Shown: positions 17,609 through 26,289, counted from the stretch's first letter. The stretch: DNA of 28,713 bases from DAOSWM01 sp035380045 (GCA_035380045.1 DAOSWM010000041.1:1-28713); one strand, 5' to 3'. A program made the numbers and translations. Notes: generated by a model not told the origin, from the letters alone.

Positions 17609-18721
17609 ATGAAAAAGCTCCTAACCTTTCTTCTGCTCGCTGCTGGAATTGCTTCTTTGTTTACGTGTAGCAGTCCAAGCCAAAAGCCAGTGGTACGTGC
17701 TGAGAATTCTGGTCGTAACATTGTTCTATTGCACCCCACGGTTAACAATCTGAAAACTTTTCTTTACCTCACAAAAAATAATGTTTTTACACTACCCAAG
17801 GATTATGGTGTTATTGGTGTATTCCACTCAAAAGAGAAGTACGACTACAGCCAATCGTTGGATTTTATTGAAAAAGAAAAAATTGGAAACTTTCATTTCA
17901 CAGAAATATCTGCCGAGCTAAACCCCGAAAATATATACAAAGAAAATAGCGGCTCGCCGCAGTTTTACGAAATTTTCAACAACTCGCAGGGTGCAATATT
18001 TTTCGGAGGACCCGACATGCCACCCGCTTGCTACGGGGAAGAAACCAATTTGCTAACCGAGATTACCGATCCGCACCGACACTACCTTGAACTATCGTTT
18101 CTTTTCCATCTTCTGGGAGGTTCACAGGATACAACTTCTATTGCTTTCCTTAATGAGCGAAATGATTATACGATTCTTGGCATTTGCCTTGGCATGCAAA
18201 GCATGAATGTTGCTACCGGAGGAACAATGGTTCAGGATATTCCAACCGAATTATTCGGAGTCAGCAACGTTGAACAAGTTCTTTCGCTGGAGCAAAACCA
18301 GCAACACAGGAACTACTATACAAACCTTGGAACCGACAACGATTTAATTTGGGGAAACTTCCACCAAGTGAAATTTCTGAAAGGCTCCTTCCTCGATAGC
18401 ATCAACGGTTTTTCCGGCAATCAACCCTACGTTCTTAGCAGTCACCATCAGTGTATCGAAAACCTTGGCTTAAACCTCACTCCCTTTGCATGGTCGGTTG
18501 ATGGCAGAATAGTTGAAGCCGTTAAGCACACAAAATTCCCGAATGTAATTGGCGTTCAGTTCCATCCCGAGCCTACATTTATTTACGACTCAACCATAAA
18601 GTTTCGCCGTTTACCAAACGAATCACAGGGTATTTCGTACCTACAACTTTACCCAAACGAAAAGGGAGAAAATTTTCACCGTGCTTTCTGGAAATACTTG
18701 GGCAAACTTTATCAGAACTAA
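17609..18721 (+). CDS. Lipoprotein with C26-type glutamine amidotransferase domain
   Basis: The 370-residue protein starts with a lipoprotein signal peptide (MKKLLTFLLLAAGIASLFTC, lipobox LFTC-S). The rest is a class I amidotransferase-like peptidase C26 domain, the family of gamma-glutamyl-gamma-aminobutyrate hydrolase PuuD. The nucleophile elbow GICLGMQ carries the catalytic Cys, and FHPEP carries the His-Glu pair; GGPDMPPACYGEE and SSHHQCIE are also family-like. It should therefore hydrolyse gamma-glutamyl bonds at the periplasmic face of a membrane; the substrate is unknown, and cell-wall peptides or glutathione-like compounds are possible. ATG at 17609 is preferred over the TTG two codons earlier because it gives a normal signal peptide. 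It follows the MOSC-MoaB stop by 11 bp. Confidence 0.85.
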   Translation: MKKLLTFLLLAAGIASLFTCSSPSQKPVVRAENSGRNIVLLHPTVNNLKTFLYLTKNNVFTLPKDYGVIGVFHSKEKYDYSQSLDFIEKEKIGNFHFTEISAELNPENIYKENSGSPQFYEIFNNSQGAIFFGGPDMPPACYGEETNLLTEITDPHRHYLELSFLFHLLGGSQDTTSIAFLNERNDYTILGICLGMQSMNVATGGTMVQDIPTELFGVSNVEQVLSLEQNQQHRNYYTNLGTDNDLIWGNFHQVKFLKGSFLDSINGFSGNQPYVLSSHHQCIENLGLNLTPFAWSVDGRIVEAVKHTKFPNVIGVQFHPEPTFIYDSTIKFRRLPNESQGISYLQLYPNEKGENFHRAFWKYLGKLYQN

Positions 18722-18727
18722 CCAAGA

Positions 18728-19174
18728 ATGGGACAAAGCAAAAAGAAGCAGTTTTTACAAATACCTCGCTACAGCGGAGGGAAAGAGTTACTCCGCAAGT
18801 TCCTAGCCGAAAACCTAAAGTACCCTGCTGAAGCCTTGGAGAAGGGAATTCAGGGCGATGTGATAGTTGCCTACAAAATAAACTCGAAAGGAGAAGTTTT
18901 CGACGCAACGGTTGAGAAGGGTATTGGCTACGGCTGCGACGAGGAAGCTGTTCGGCTCGTTAAGCTGCTGAAGCACGATGCCGTAAAAAACAAAGGAGTT
19001 CGGGTAACCGCTTCAACCCGACTGAAGGTTCCTTTCAGGTTGAAGAAAATACGTACAACCTCCTTTACTTACGAGTATAAAACCCCAAAGAAAAGAGAAA
19101 ACAAAGTTACTGAACAAGCAAAACCAACACAAAACCAACGGGTTTTCACATACACAATAAAACCAAGAGAGTAA
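18728..19174 (+). CDS. TonB C-terminal-domain protein without membrane anchor
   Basis: The 148-residue protein contains a TonB C-terminal-like domain at about residues 20-105: LRKFLAENLKYPAEALEKGI, then QGDVIVAYKINSKGEVFDAT, GYGCDEEAVRLVKL and a closing beta strand VTASTRLKVPFRL. In TonB this domain contacts outer-membrane receptors. Unlike TonB, the N-terminus (MGQSKKKQFLQIPRYSGG) has no membrane helix or signal peptide, and no proline-rich spacer is present. The tail after residue 105 is basic and polar (KTPKKRENKVTEQAKPT). A cytoplasmic location is therefore predicted, where the domain must have another role. It lies 6 bp after the lipoprotein gene, so the two are likely translated from one mRNA. 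Confidence 0.82.
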   Translation: MGQSKKKQFLQIPRYSGGKELLRKFLAENLKYPAEALEKGIQGDVIVAYKINSKGEVFDATVEKGIGYGCDEEAVRLVKLLKHDAVKNKGVRVTASTRLKVPFRLKKIRTTSFTYEYKTPKKRENKVTEQAKPTQNQRVFTYTIKPRE

Positions 19175-19367
19175 GTTCCCCGCAAACAATTCTTATCTAC
19201 CTTAATTAGAGAATCTACTTGGTAAATTTGCTCTGAAAATTTAAAAAATGGCACTGTAAATACTTTAACTTATTGACAAACTCAAATTGTACCGCACATT
19301 ATTTCCTAAACCTTGTATAACCCAAAAAACTTTAATAACATTGCTTGCGAATTTAACAATCTGAATT
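19175..19367. other. Intergenic region before the glycosyltransferase
   Basis: This AT-rich gap contains TAAATTTG (19223-19230), a match to the -7 consensus, but without a TTTG at the proper distance. It also has a TTGACA (19274-19279) of the E. coli type. Neither is a persuasive promoter. No terminator or RNA structure is visible. Confidence 0.4.
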
Positions 19368-20513
19368 GTGAAAGATTTCTTTTTTCAACTATCAACATAC
19401 GAAATAGTTACACTCAGCATCTTAACTTTTTTTGTAATCATACAGCTCTTCTTCTACCTCAACTTTTACCTTCGTGTAGCCTTGCCTCGCAAGCCGAAAG
19501 TTACAACCGATAAAAAAAACCAACCCCCGGTTTCAATAGTTATTTGCGCACGCGATGAGGAGTTGAATCTTAAATCATTTCTACCCTCTGTTCTGGAACA
19601 AGACTATCCTGACTTTGAAGTTATTGTGGTTAACGACTGCTCAACCGATGACACCGACATGCTCCTGGATGTTTTCACCAGAAAGTACCCAAATCTTCGC
19701 TACACTACAATAAAGCAGGACGACAAGTTTACGCATGGCAAAAAGCTGGCGCTTACTGTTGGTATCAAAGCTGCAAAAAACAGCTGGTTACTACTCACCG
19801 ATGCCGACTGCAAGCCCGTTTCAAACCGTTGGCTGGCCAGCATGGCCTCAAATTTCGACGATAGCACCGAGTTGGTTTTGGGATACGGAGGCTACTTCCC
19901 CGAAAGGGGCCTGCTTAACAAGCTCATTCGGTTCGATGCTTTCTTTATTGCCATGCAGTACATGGGCTTTGCGCTTGCGGGCTCACCCTACATGGGCGTT
20001 GGTAGAAACCTTGCCTATCGCAAGGAAATGTTTTTCAGAAACAGAGGGTTCGCATCGCACAGCCATATTTTTTCAGGCGACGACGATCTTTTTGTCCATC
20101 AGGTTGCTAATAAACGGAATACAAAAGTTGAAATTTCACACCAAGCGCACACCCTATCGAACCCTAAACAAACCTACAAAGCTTGGTTTAGCCAAAAGAA
20201 ACGTCATTTAACAACCGGCGTTCTATACAAAAAACGGATTAAATTCCTGCTTTCGCTCGAACCCCTTTCTCGAATATTTTTTTGGAGCGTTGCCATTTTT
20301 TCCCTAACGTTCCCAAACCTAACATGGATTGCACTTGGGGCAATACTTTTCAGGCTGGTGCTTAACGGAATCATAATAAAAATTGTGTTGAATCGTTTGA
20401 ATGAAAAGAAAATATTCATAATTTCGCTAATATATGATTTGCTTTCACCATTTATGCAAATAGCCATTCACAGCGCAATTCGTTTAACCCCAAAAAGGAG
20501 TAAATGGAACTAA
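19368..20513 (+). CDS. Family 2 glycosyltransferase, membrane-bound
   Basis: The 381-residue protein has an N-terminal membrane helix (about 12-36), a GT2 catalytic domain and two or three C-terminal membrane helices. Catalytic features are VSIVICARDEELNL and VVNDCSTDDTD for nucleotide-sugar binding, the DxD-like LLTDADCKP, an acidic GDDDLFV acting as probable base, and a QxxRW-like segment WFSQKKRHLTTG. Such enzymes add a sugar to a lipid or polysaccharide at the inner membrane. The only reasonable start is GTG: an in-frame TGA lies two codons before it and no ATG follows near the N-terminus. It overlaps the next gene by 10 bp and is co-transcribed with it. Confidence 0.9.
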   Translation: MKDFFFQLSTYEIVTLSILTFFVIIQLFFYLNFYLRVALPRKPKVTTDKKNQPPVSIVICARDEELNLKSFLPSVLEQDYPDFEVIVVNDCSTDDTDMLLDVFTRKYPNLRYTTIKQDDKFTHGKKLALTVGIKAAKNSWLLLTDADCKPVSNRWLASMASNFDDSTELVLGYGGYFPERGLLNKLIRFDAFFIAMQYMGFALAGSPYMGVGRNLAYRKEMFFRNRGFASHSHIFSGDDDLFVHQVANKRNTKVEISHQAHTLSNPKQTYKAWFSQKKRHLTTGVLYKKRIKFLLSLEPLSRIFFWSVAIFSLTFPNLTWIALGAILFRLVLNGIIIKIVLNRLNEKKIFIISLIYDLLSPFMQIAIHSAIRLTPKRSKWN

Positions 20514-21115
20514 ACCAGAACCTTTCCGACAAGGCAAAGTTCGACCTTGTACTTGTTGAAAAAGCTGTGAACGGCGACCAGAAAGCCTATGCCGAGCTGC
20601 TCGACAGGTATCGCGATGCCATATACTTCATGCTTCTGAAGATGGTGAACAACAAGAGCGACGCCGAGGATTTAACCATTGAGGCCTTCGGGAAGGCTTT
20701 TAAAAACATTAACCAGTACACTCCTAACTACGCATTTAGCACGTGGCTGTTTAAAATCGCCACCAACAATTGCATCGACTTCATTCGGAAACGAAAAGCG
20801 AACCTAATATCAATCGACCAGCAAACCGAGGACACAGAAGGGTTAATGTCGGCTCCGGCAACAAACCTGCAAGCCAGCGTGCTCGACCCCGAGGAAACTC
20901 TTATTAAGGAGCAAAACATTAAGCTTATTCAAAGCTTGGTTTCCAAGCTAAAACCCCGGTACAGGAAGCTCATTGAGTTGCGTTACTTCAGAGAATTTTC
21001 GTACGAAGAAATTGCCGATGAGCTTGAATTACCACTGGGAACTGTGAAAGCCCAACTATTCAGAGCCCGCGAACTTCTTTACAACATTCTGAAAAGCAGT
21101 TCACAACACCACTAG
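20504..21115 (+). CDS. RNA polymerase sigma factor, ECF type
   Basis: The 203-residue protein has a sigma-70 region 2 at about residues 20-95 (DAEDLTIEAFGKAFKNINQY, FSTWLFKIATNNCIDFIRK) and a region 4 at about 145-200 with a helix-turn-helix (LKPRYRKLIELRYFREFSYE, EIADELELPLGTVKAQLFRA). Regions 1 and 3 are absent, as in ECF sigma factors. It should direct RNA polymerase to a particular set of promoters. No anti-sigma factor is adjacent: the neighbours are a glycosyltransferase, which it overlaps by 10 bp, and rsmG 8 bp downstream. Control must therefore come from elsewhere or from its own expression level. Confidence 0.94.
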   Translation: MELNQNLSDKAKFDLVLVEKAVNGDQKAYAELLDRYRDAIYFMLLKMVNNKSDAEDLTIEAFGKAFKNINQYTPNYAFSTWLFKIATNNCIDFIRKRKANLISIDQQTEDTEGLMSAPATNLQASVLDPEETLIKEQNIKLIQSLVSKLKPRYRKLIELRYFREFSYEEIADELELPLGTVKAQLFRARELLYNILKSSSQHH

Positions 21116-21123
21116 CCTTCAGC

Positions 21124-21747
21124 ATGGAACTCATAAACAAATACTTCCCAAACCTTACGCCTTTGCAGAGGGAGCTGTTCGGCATGCTCAGCGAGCTTTA
21201 CCGCGATTGGAACAGTAAAATAAACGTTATTTCCCGCAAGGATATCGACAAACTCTACCTGCATCACGTTCTACACTCGTTGGCCATTGCTAAGGTTATC
21301 GATTTTGCCAAGGGAACCAGCATTATCGACCTTGGAACCGGAGGTGGATTTCCCGGAATTCCGTTGGCAATCCTCTTCCCTCACTGCAAGTTTCACCTGG
21401 TGGACTCCATTGGAAAAAAAATTACCGTTGCCCAATCGGTTGCTGAGTCGCTTAACCTAACCAACATAACTACCCAGAAAGCCCGGGTTGAAGAGCTGAA
21501 AGGCAACTTCGATTTCGCAGTTACAAGGGCCGTGGCACCCATGCCCGAAGTGGTGAAGTGGTCGCGCAAGTTGGTTCGGCCCGGCGGGCTTAACACGTTA
21601 CCTAACGGTGTAATTGCCCTAAAGGGCGGAGAGCTGAAGGAGGAACTTGCTCCCTTTCGAAAAACGCTGGAAAAATGGAGCATTCAAAAATTCTTCAAGG
21701 AGGAGTACTTCGCTGAAAAATTTATCATTTTCAATCCAGCATACTAA
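21124..21747 (+). CDS. rsmG: 16S rRNA (guanine-527-N7) methyltransferase
   Basis: The 207-residue protein is the S-adenosylmethionine-dependent enzyme that methylates N7 of G527 in 16S rRNA (formerly GidB). The SAM-binding motif IIDLGTGGGFPGIPLAI is at about 67-83, followed by FHLVDSIGKKITVAQSVA and the FAVTRAVAPMPEVVKWSRKL segment typical of RsmG. Length matches the family. The start lies 8 bp after the sigma-factor stop, suggesting a common transcript. Loss of RsmG in other bacteria gives low-level streptomycin resistance. Confidence 0.96.
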   Translation: MELINKYFPNLTPLQRELFGMLSELYRDWNSKINVISRKDIDKLYLHHVLHSLAIAKVIDFAKGTSIIDLGTGGGFPGIPLAILFPHCKFHLVDSIGKKITVAQSVAESLNLTNITTQKARVEELKGNFDFAVTRAVAPMPEVVKWSRKLVRPGGLNTLPNGVIALKGGELKEELAPFRKTLEKWSIQKFFKEEYFAEKFIIFNPAY

Positions 21748-21806
21748 CCAACCAGAAGAATCAAAGAATTAATTGACAAAAAATTGCCAACTTTTTTCAA
21801 CTTTTC

Positions 21807-21838
21807 TTTTCGGTTTTAAAAAAAAGGTTTTACTTTTG
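21807..21838 (+). promoter_or_regulatory. Promoter of rpmH
   Basis: TACTTTTG at 21831-21838 fits TAnnTTTG exactly. TTTT replaces TTTG at the -33 position (21807-21810) with 20 bp between. The leader of about 70 nt contains a small hairpin (CCAGC at 21850, GCTGG at 21862). Confidence 0.65.
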
Positions 21839-21911
21839 CAAACCTAAATCCAGCAGGAAGAGCTGGAAAATTTACTGAGAATCAGCGAAAACATTAAAAT
21901 AGTTCATAATT

Positions 21912-22076
21912 ATGGCAACGAAAAGGACTTTCCAACCTTCGAACAGGAAAAGGAAAAATAAGCATGGTTTCCGTGAACGTATGGCAACCGCAAACGGTCG
22001 TAGAGTATTGGCATCGCGCAGAGCAAAAGGAAGAAAAAGACTCACCGTATCCGACGAGCCAAGACACAAAGTATAG
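21912..22076 (+). CDS. rpmH: 50S ribosomal protein L34
   Basis: The 54-residue, highly basic protein is a clear L34 of the large ribosomal subunit. It reads MATKRTFQPSNRKRKNKHGF, then RERMATANGRRVLASRRAKG and RKRLTVSDEPRHKV. The TFQPSxRKRxNKHGFRxRM core and the SDEPRHK ending are typical of Bacteroidota L34. It is too short for simple open-frame filters and is overlapped by spurious longer frames. In many bacteria rpmH is followed by rnpA; here it stands alone with its own promoter and a terminator 27 bp after the stop. Confidence 0.97.
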   Translation: MATKRTFQPSNRKRKNKHGFRERMATANGRRVLASRRAKGRKRLTVSDEPRHKV

Positions 22077-22103
22077 TTGCAAATTTTTGCATAATCTCCA
22101 TAT

Positions 22104-22134
22104 GGCTGATCTTACAAGGGTCGGCCTTTTTTTT
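22104..22134 (+). terminator. Rho-independent terminator of rpmH
   Basis: GGCTGATC pairs with GGTCGGCC (8 bp with two G-U pairs) around the loop TTACAAG, followed by eight T residues at 22127-22134. Confidence 0.87.
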
Positions 22135-22193
22135 ATTCAACCAAACCAATAATTTGCTGTTTACTTTTTCTTACAAATAAGAATCATTATTTG

Positions 22194-22201
22194 TAGCTTT
22201 G
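22194..22201 (+). promoter_or_regulatory. -7 element of mqnE
   Basis: TAGCTTTG matches TAnnTTTG and lies 33 bp before the mqnE ATG. A T-rich TTTTTC segment (22165-22170) stands in the -33 region, 23 bp upstream, without an exact TTTG. Confidence 0.5.
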
Positions 22202-22234
22202 CAAGCTAGCAACTCCAAACGATTCAATTAACCA

Positions 22235-23371
22235 ATGGAATTTACAGAAGCATCAACTCCCAGCGATTTATTAAAGGGACGAATAGAAAACAGCAAGCTA
22301 AAAACCATTGCCGAGAAGGTTTTTAATGGCATTCGAATAAGTGCCGAAGATGCTTTAATTCTATACAACCAGGCTGAACTTGGGTTCCTTGGGCTTCTTG
22401 CCAGCTTCGTTGCCCGCAAGAATAATGGTAACGACGTTTTCTTCAACCGAAATTTTCACATCGAGCCCACAAATATCTGTATCCATAGCTGCGCTTTCTG
22501 CTCGTACCGCCGAAGAGTTGGCGAGGAAGGAAGCTGGGAGATGACGCTCGAGCAGATTCGCGAAACCGTAAGGAGTTTCCGCCCCAAGGGTGTCACGGAG
22601 GTTCACATTACCGGAGGCGTTCATCCGCGCTGGACCATCGATTACTTTGGGAAAATAATTTCCACCATAAAATCCGAGATGCCAACCCTGCACATTAAGG
22701 CCTTCTCTGCCGTTGAACTCGACTTCATTTTTCAGCAAGCGAAACTCTCACCCCGCGAAGGAATAAAGAGAATGAGAGCCTTTGGGCTGGATTCCATTCC
22801 CGGCGGTGGCGCCGAAATTGCCAACAGCGAGATAAGGCAAAAAATTTGTGGCGAGAAAACCTCGTGGGAACGCTGGCTCGAAATTCATGAGGCCGCCCAC
22901 CAAGAAGGGCTCACCTCAAACGCAACCATGCTCTACGGGCATATTGAAACCTACCAGCACAGGATTGAACACATGGAGGCCATACGAAAGCTACAGGACA
23001 GAACCAAGGGCTTCAACTGTTTCATCCCTTTGAAATTCAAAGCATCACAAAACAAGTTGGAGTACATTGGTGAGGTTAACCTTGTTGAGGATTTCAGAAA
23101 TTTTGCGGTTTCGCGCTTATTCCTCGACAACGTGAAGAACCTCAAAGCTTACTGGCCCATGCTGGGCAAACAAGCCGCACAACTTGCCATTGCCTTTGGG
23201 GTGAACGATTTGGATGGCACAATTGACGACTCCACCAAAATTTACAGCATGGCCGGAGCCGAGGACAAGAATCCATCAATAACTATCGAAAACTTATGCG
23301 CTACGATTCGCAGCATGGGCAAAAACCCTGTTGAGAGAGATTCGCTCTACAACCCAATTAAACGCTACTAA
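22235..23371 (+). CDS. mqnE: Aminofutalosine synthase (radical SAM)
   Basis: The 378-residue protein is a radical SAM enzyme of the futalosine route to menaquinone; MqnE condenses 3-enolpyruvoyl-oxybenzoate with a SAM-derived adenosyl radical to give 6-amino-6-deoxyfutalosine. The iron-sulfur cysteines Cys82, Cys86 and Cys89 lie in HIEPTNICIHSCAFCSYRRR. Further marks are VTEVHITGGVHP, GLDSIPGGGAEI, NATMLYGHIETYQHRIEHM, FIPLKF and the C-terminal DGTIDDSTKIYSMAGAEDKNPS. These fit MqnE better than the related MqnC or CofH, which have different GGxHP and C-terminal regions. Menaquinone implies anaerobic or microaerobic respiration. It appears to be a single-gene unit; the other mqn genes are not here. 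Confidence 0.93.
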   Translation: MEFTEASTPSDLLKGRIENSKLKTIAEKVFNGIRISAEDALILYNQAELGFLGLLASFVARKNNGNDVFFNRNFHIEPTNICIHSCAFCSYRRRVGEEGSWEMTLEQIRETVRSFRPKGVTEVHITGGVHPRWTIDYFGKIISTIKSEMPTLHIKAFSAVELDFIFQQAKLSPREGIKRMRAFGLDSIPGGGAEIANSEIRQKICGEKTSWERWLEIHEAAHQEGLTSNATMLYGHIETYQHRIEHMEAIRKLQDRTKGFNCFIPLKFKASQNKLEYIGEVNLVEDFRNFAVSRLFLDNVKNLKAYWPMLGKQAAQLAIAFGVNDLDGTIDDSTKIYSMAGAEDKNPSITIENLCATIRSMGKNPVERDSLYNPIKRY

Positions 23372-23454
23372 AAATACTTTTCCAGTTTATCCCCAGTTAT
23401 TTTGTAAGGTTAGCAACCAATTTTACCCTCGCTAAAGTTTTTATTGCTAATTTT

Positions 23455-26259
23455 ATGAAAATTTTCAACGCAATGGGGTTACGCAACATAAGCAAATATA
23501 TATTTTTAGCAGCCAATTTCATAATGCTACTTGGCGGGAATACTTTCCCACAGAACACAGAATACAACTCACAGCAGGACAGCATTATTTCACAGGCCGA
23601 CTCACTTTTTTCTATAAAAAATTACGTGGAGGCGCTCCCCTACTACCAAAATCTTGTGAATGATTACCCTCAGGATGCGAGTTTTATATTCAAACTTGGA
23701 GTTTCTACGCTTAACGCCACCCGTAACATTAACAATGCCATTGAGCTCTTAAGCAAAGCCTCAACCCTCGACGTTCCGAACCTTGTTTACTTCTACCTAG
23801 GCGAAGCCTACAGGTTCAGCTACCAGTTCGATGAGGCAATTTCGTACTACCGAAGGTTTACACTAAACGGAGGCGACAAAGAGATTCCAAAGGAGCTGGT
23901 TGAGCAGAAAGTGAACCAGTGCGACAACGGAAAATTCATGCTAAAGTACCTTTACCAACCCAACATTAAGGCCAAAGAGAGTGTTGCTTCAGACAAGTTT
24001 CATCAATATATAATTACAAAATCCAGCAGGGGCACCTTCGTTGTAAAACCAAACGACCTAAAAACAAAAAACGACGTAAACAAAGGCGATTCCTCCATAA
24101 TATTCTATCCTCTAAATCCGCAGGTTGGCGACAAAATATTCTTTGCGAGCTACGGTACCAGCAGCATGTACGGCAAGGATATATTTATGATTGAGTACCA
24201 GAGCGACGGTTTTTGGAGCAAACCCCAAAACCTTGGCGAGGTTGTTAATAGCGATCAGGATGAAGATTTCCCTTACCTCTCACCCGATGGAGTAACCCTT
24301 TACTTTGCTTCCAAAGGGCACTATAGCATGGGCGGTTTCGACATTTACCGAAGCATTTACAGCCCCTCAACCAACCAGTGGAGCACGCCTGAGAACCTTG
24401 GATTCCCTTTCAGTTCACCATTCAACGATTACCTTTTCGTTCCCAACGAAGCAAACACCCAGGCCTGCTTTGTAACCGACAGGAACGTTGTTGGCAACAT
24501 GATTGAAGTTGTTCTGCTTGAAATTGAAGAGAATCCAATTCGCAAAACAGTTACCAACCACGAAACACTCCTCTCGGTTGCCAAACTGGAACCTGCCCAA
24601 TCTGCTGGCAAAGCCAGCACTGAAGTTGCTACCAAGAAACCCAAAAAGCAGCAAGCGGCATCGTTCAACGCAGTAGAAAATGACCCCGAGTATATGAGAG
24701 TGCTGGCGAAAGGTTTCTCGGAGCAAATGAAGGCCGATACTGCCCGCATTGAACTTGAAAAGCTAAGGGAAAAGTTCGATTACATAAGCACTGCCGACGA
24801 AAGGCGAAGCCTTGAGGCCAAGGTTGTGGCCATGGAGAACAAGCTCCTCGATGCCCAGCGCAACGCCGATACCTACTTTGCCCAAGCCAGCCAAATTGAA
24901 CAGGAGTACCTAACCGGAAAACGGAAACCTTCCGACAAACCAACTTCAACTTTTACAACCGATAAGCCCGAGTTCCTATACCAGGCTCAGTTTGCATCCA
25001 CCGTTTTTCAAACAGATGAGCTTAACAAGCTGGCCAGAGTTGAAAAACTTTTCCCGCAAATAGAAATTGCCAGAAAACAGGCACTTTCTGCTAAATCTAA
25101 AATGCAAGCAGCCGAAGGCGATAGCACTGGCTATGCTAGTGCCCGCAAAGATTTTATTGAAAAGGCAAAGGAGTTTAACAATCTGGCATCAAACTACGTT
25201 GACACAAAAAAAACCCTTTACCGCGAGTGTATCTCTGTTGCTCTGGTTAAACGCGGAGTCAGCGATGAAAACGGTGTAAAAGCTGAAATCGACAGGGCAA
25301 ACAACCACTTTTGGGGTGCCACTGCTATTCGCAACAATCTAACCGAAGAGACAAAAATCGAAAGCCAGCTCGAAGCGCTCCTTCTTGACGAGTTGGGCAT
25401 TTACCGCCTTGAACTTGCCTTTGCAAAAATTTGGGGGATTCACCTTTTTGAGCAGGAGCTTCTCAGTAAAATTTACCGGCAGGAACAGGATATATTTGGC
25501 AAAACATTGGCTAAAACCGAGACCAAAGCCACCGTTCAAGAAACGAAACCAGCACAAACGAACCAAGTTGCTCTTCTTGAACCAACCAACGAGATTATTG
25601 AGACCCAAATTGAATTCCGACCCGAGGAGGAACCTTCATTCCAAGTTTTAGAGAAGCTACCGTACAACAAGGAGAATCCAATCCCCTCACACCTTCCCCT
25701 ACCCGATGGCGTTATCTACAAAATTCAGCTGGCAGCTTTCAGCAACCCAGTTGGGAATAGCGTTTTCAAAGGGCTTTATCCGCTTTCCAAGGAACCCGTG
25801 AATAACGGGCGCGTGACAAAATACTACGCTGGAATGTTCAAAACACTTGCCGATGCGCAAAAAGCCCTACCAACCGTGCATTCAAAAGGGTTTAGGGATG
25901 CTTTTATTGCTGCATGGCACAATGGACGCAGCGTTCAGCTCAACAGAGCTGAAGAGATGGAAGGTTTCTCAACTCCAAATGCAAAACCAAACATTGACAT
26001 AAAAATTGAGGAAGACTCTAACAAGCTGTACCTTGTGCAAATTGGCACCTATAAAGGCAAACTTCCCGATGATATAGCGCAAACAGTAAGAGCGCTGGCT
26101 CCGGGAAAAGATTTGGTTCGCGAAACAGCTAGCCCAGGCTCATTCGTTTACTCAATTAGCTCGTTCACAACAGCGAGCGAAGCACAGCGTGTGAAGGACA
26201 ACCTAATTACCAGCGGAATAAATAATGCCATGGTTATTACCGTTGATATTGATAAATAG
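23455..26259 (+). CDS. TPR / PD40 propeller / double-SPOR envelope protein
   Basis: The 934-residue protein starts with an N-terminal signal peptide (to about residue 33, GGNTFPQN). TPR-like helices follow at about 40-140 (QADSLFSIKNYVEALPYYQN). A PD40-type beta-propeller lies at about 200-330, with FPYLSPDGVTLYFASKGHYS and GGFDIYRS. A long charged alpha-helical region covers about 400-620. The C-terminus holds two SPOR-like domains, from VIYKIQLAAFS (about 752) and from LYLVQIGTYKG (about 858). SPOR domains bind denuded peptidoglycan. The TPR-propeller part resembles the T9SS-associated PorE and other OmpA-type proteins of Bacteroidota, but SPOR takes the place of OmpA. A role anchoring an envelope complex to the cell wall is inferred. 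It is followed closely by clpS, nfeD and floA. Confidence 0.84.
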   Translation: MKIFNAMGLRNISKYIFLAANFIMLLGGNTFPQNTEYNSQQDSIISQADSLFSIKNYVEALPYYQNLVNDYPQDASFIFKLGVSTLNATRNINNAIELLSKASTLDVPNLVYFYLGEAYRFSYQFDEAISYYRRFTLNGGDKEIPKELVEQKVNQCDNGKFMLKYLYQPNIKAKESVASDKFHQYIITKSSRGTFVVKPNDLKTKNDVNKGDSSIIFYPLNPQVGDKIFFASYGTSSMYGKDIFMIEYQSDGFWSKPQNLGEVVNSDQDEDFPYLSPDGVTLYFASKGHYSMGGFDIYRSIYSPSTNQWSTPENLGFPFSSPFNDYLFVPNEANTQACFVTDRNVVGNMIEVVLLEIEENPIRKTVTNHETLLSVAKLEPAQSAGKASTEVATKKPKKQQAASFNAVENDPEYMRVLAKGFSEQMKADTARIELEKLREKFDYISTADERRSLEAKVVAMENKLLDAQRNADTYFAQASQIEQEYLTGKRKPSDKPTSTFTTDKPEFLYQAQFASTVFQTDELNKLARVEKLFPQIEIARKQALSAKSKMQAAEGDSTGYASARKDFIEKAKEFNNLASNYVDTKKTLYRECISVALVKRGVSDENGVKAEIDRANNHFWGATAIRNNLTEETKIESQLEALLLDELGIYRLELAFAKIWGIHLFEQELLSKIYRQEQDIFGKTLAKTETKATVQETKPAQTNQVALLEPTNEIIETQIEFRPEEEPSFQVLEKLPYNKENPIPSHLPLPDGVIYKIQLAAFSNPVGNSVFKGLYPLSKEPVNNGRVTKYYAGMFKTLADAQKALPTVHSKGFRDAFIAAWHNGRSVQLNRAEEMEGFSTPNAKPNIDIKIEEDSNKLYLVQIGTYKGKLPDDIAQTVRALAPGKDLVRETASPGSFVYSISSFTTASEAQRVKDNLITSGINNAMVITVDIDK

Positions 26260-26289
26260 TGTTATATTAGCCTAGTGTTTATTGCGGCA

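Noticed and set aside
19274..19279. TTGACA as a sigma-70 -35 box
   Set aside because: Bacteroidota primary sigma uses a different consensus, and no matching -10 is convincing.
23390..23398. TTATCCCCA, close to a DnaA box, with rsmG and rpmH nearby hinting at the replication origin
   Set aside because: Only one imperfect box is seen, and dnaA, dnaN, rnpA, yidC and mnmG are absent.
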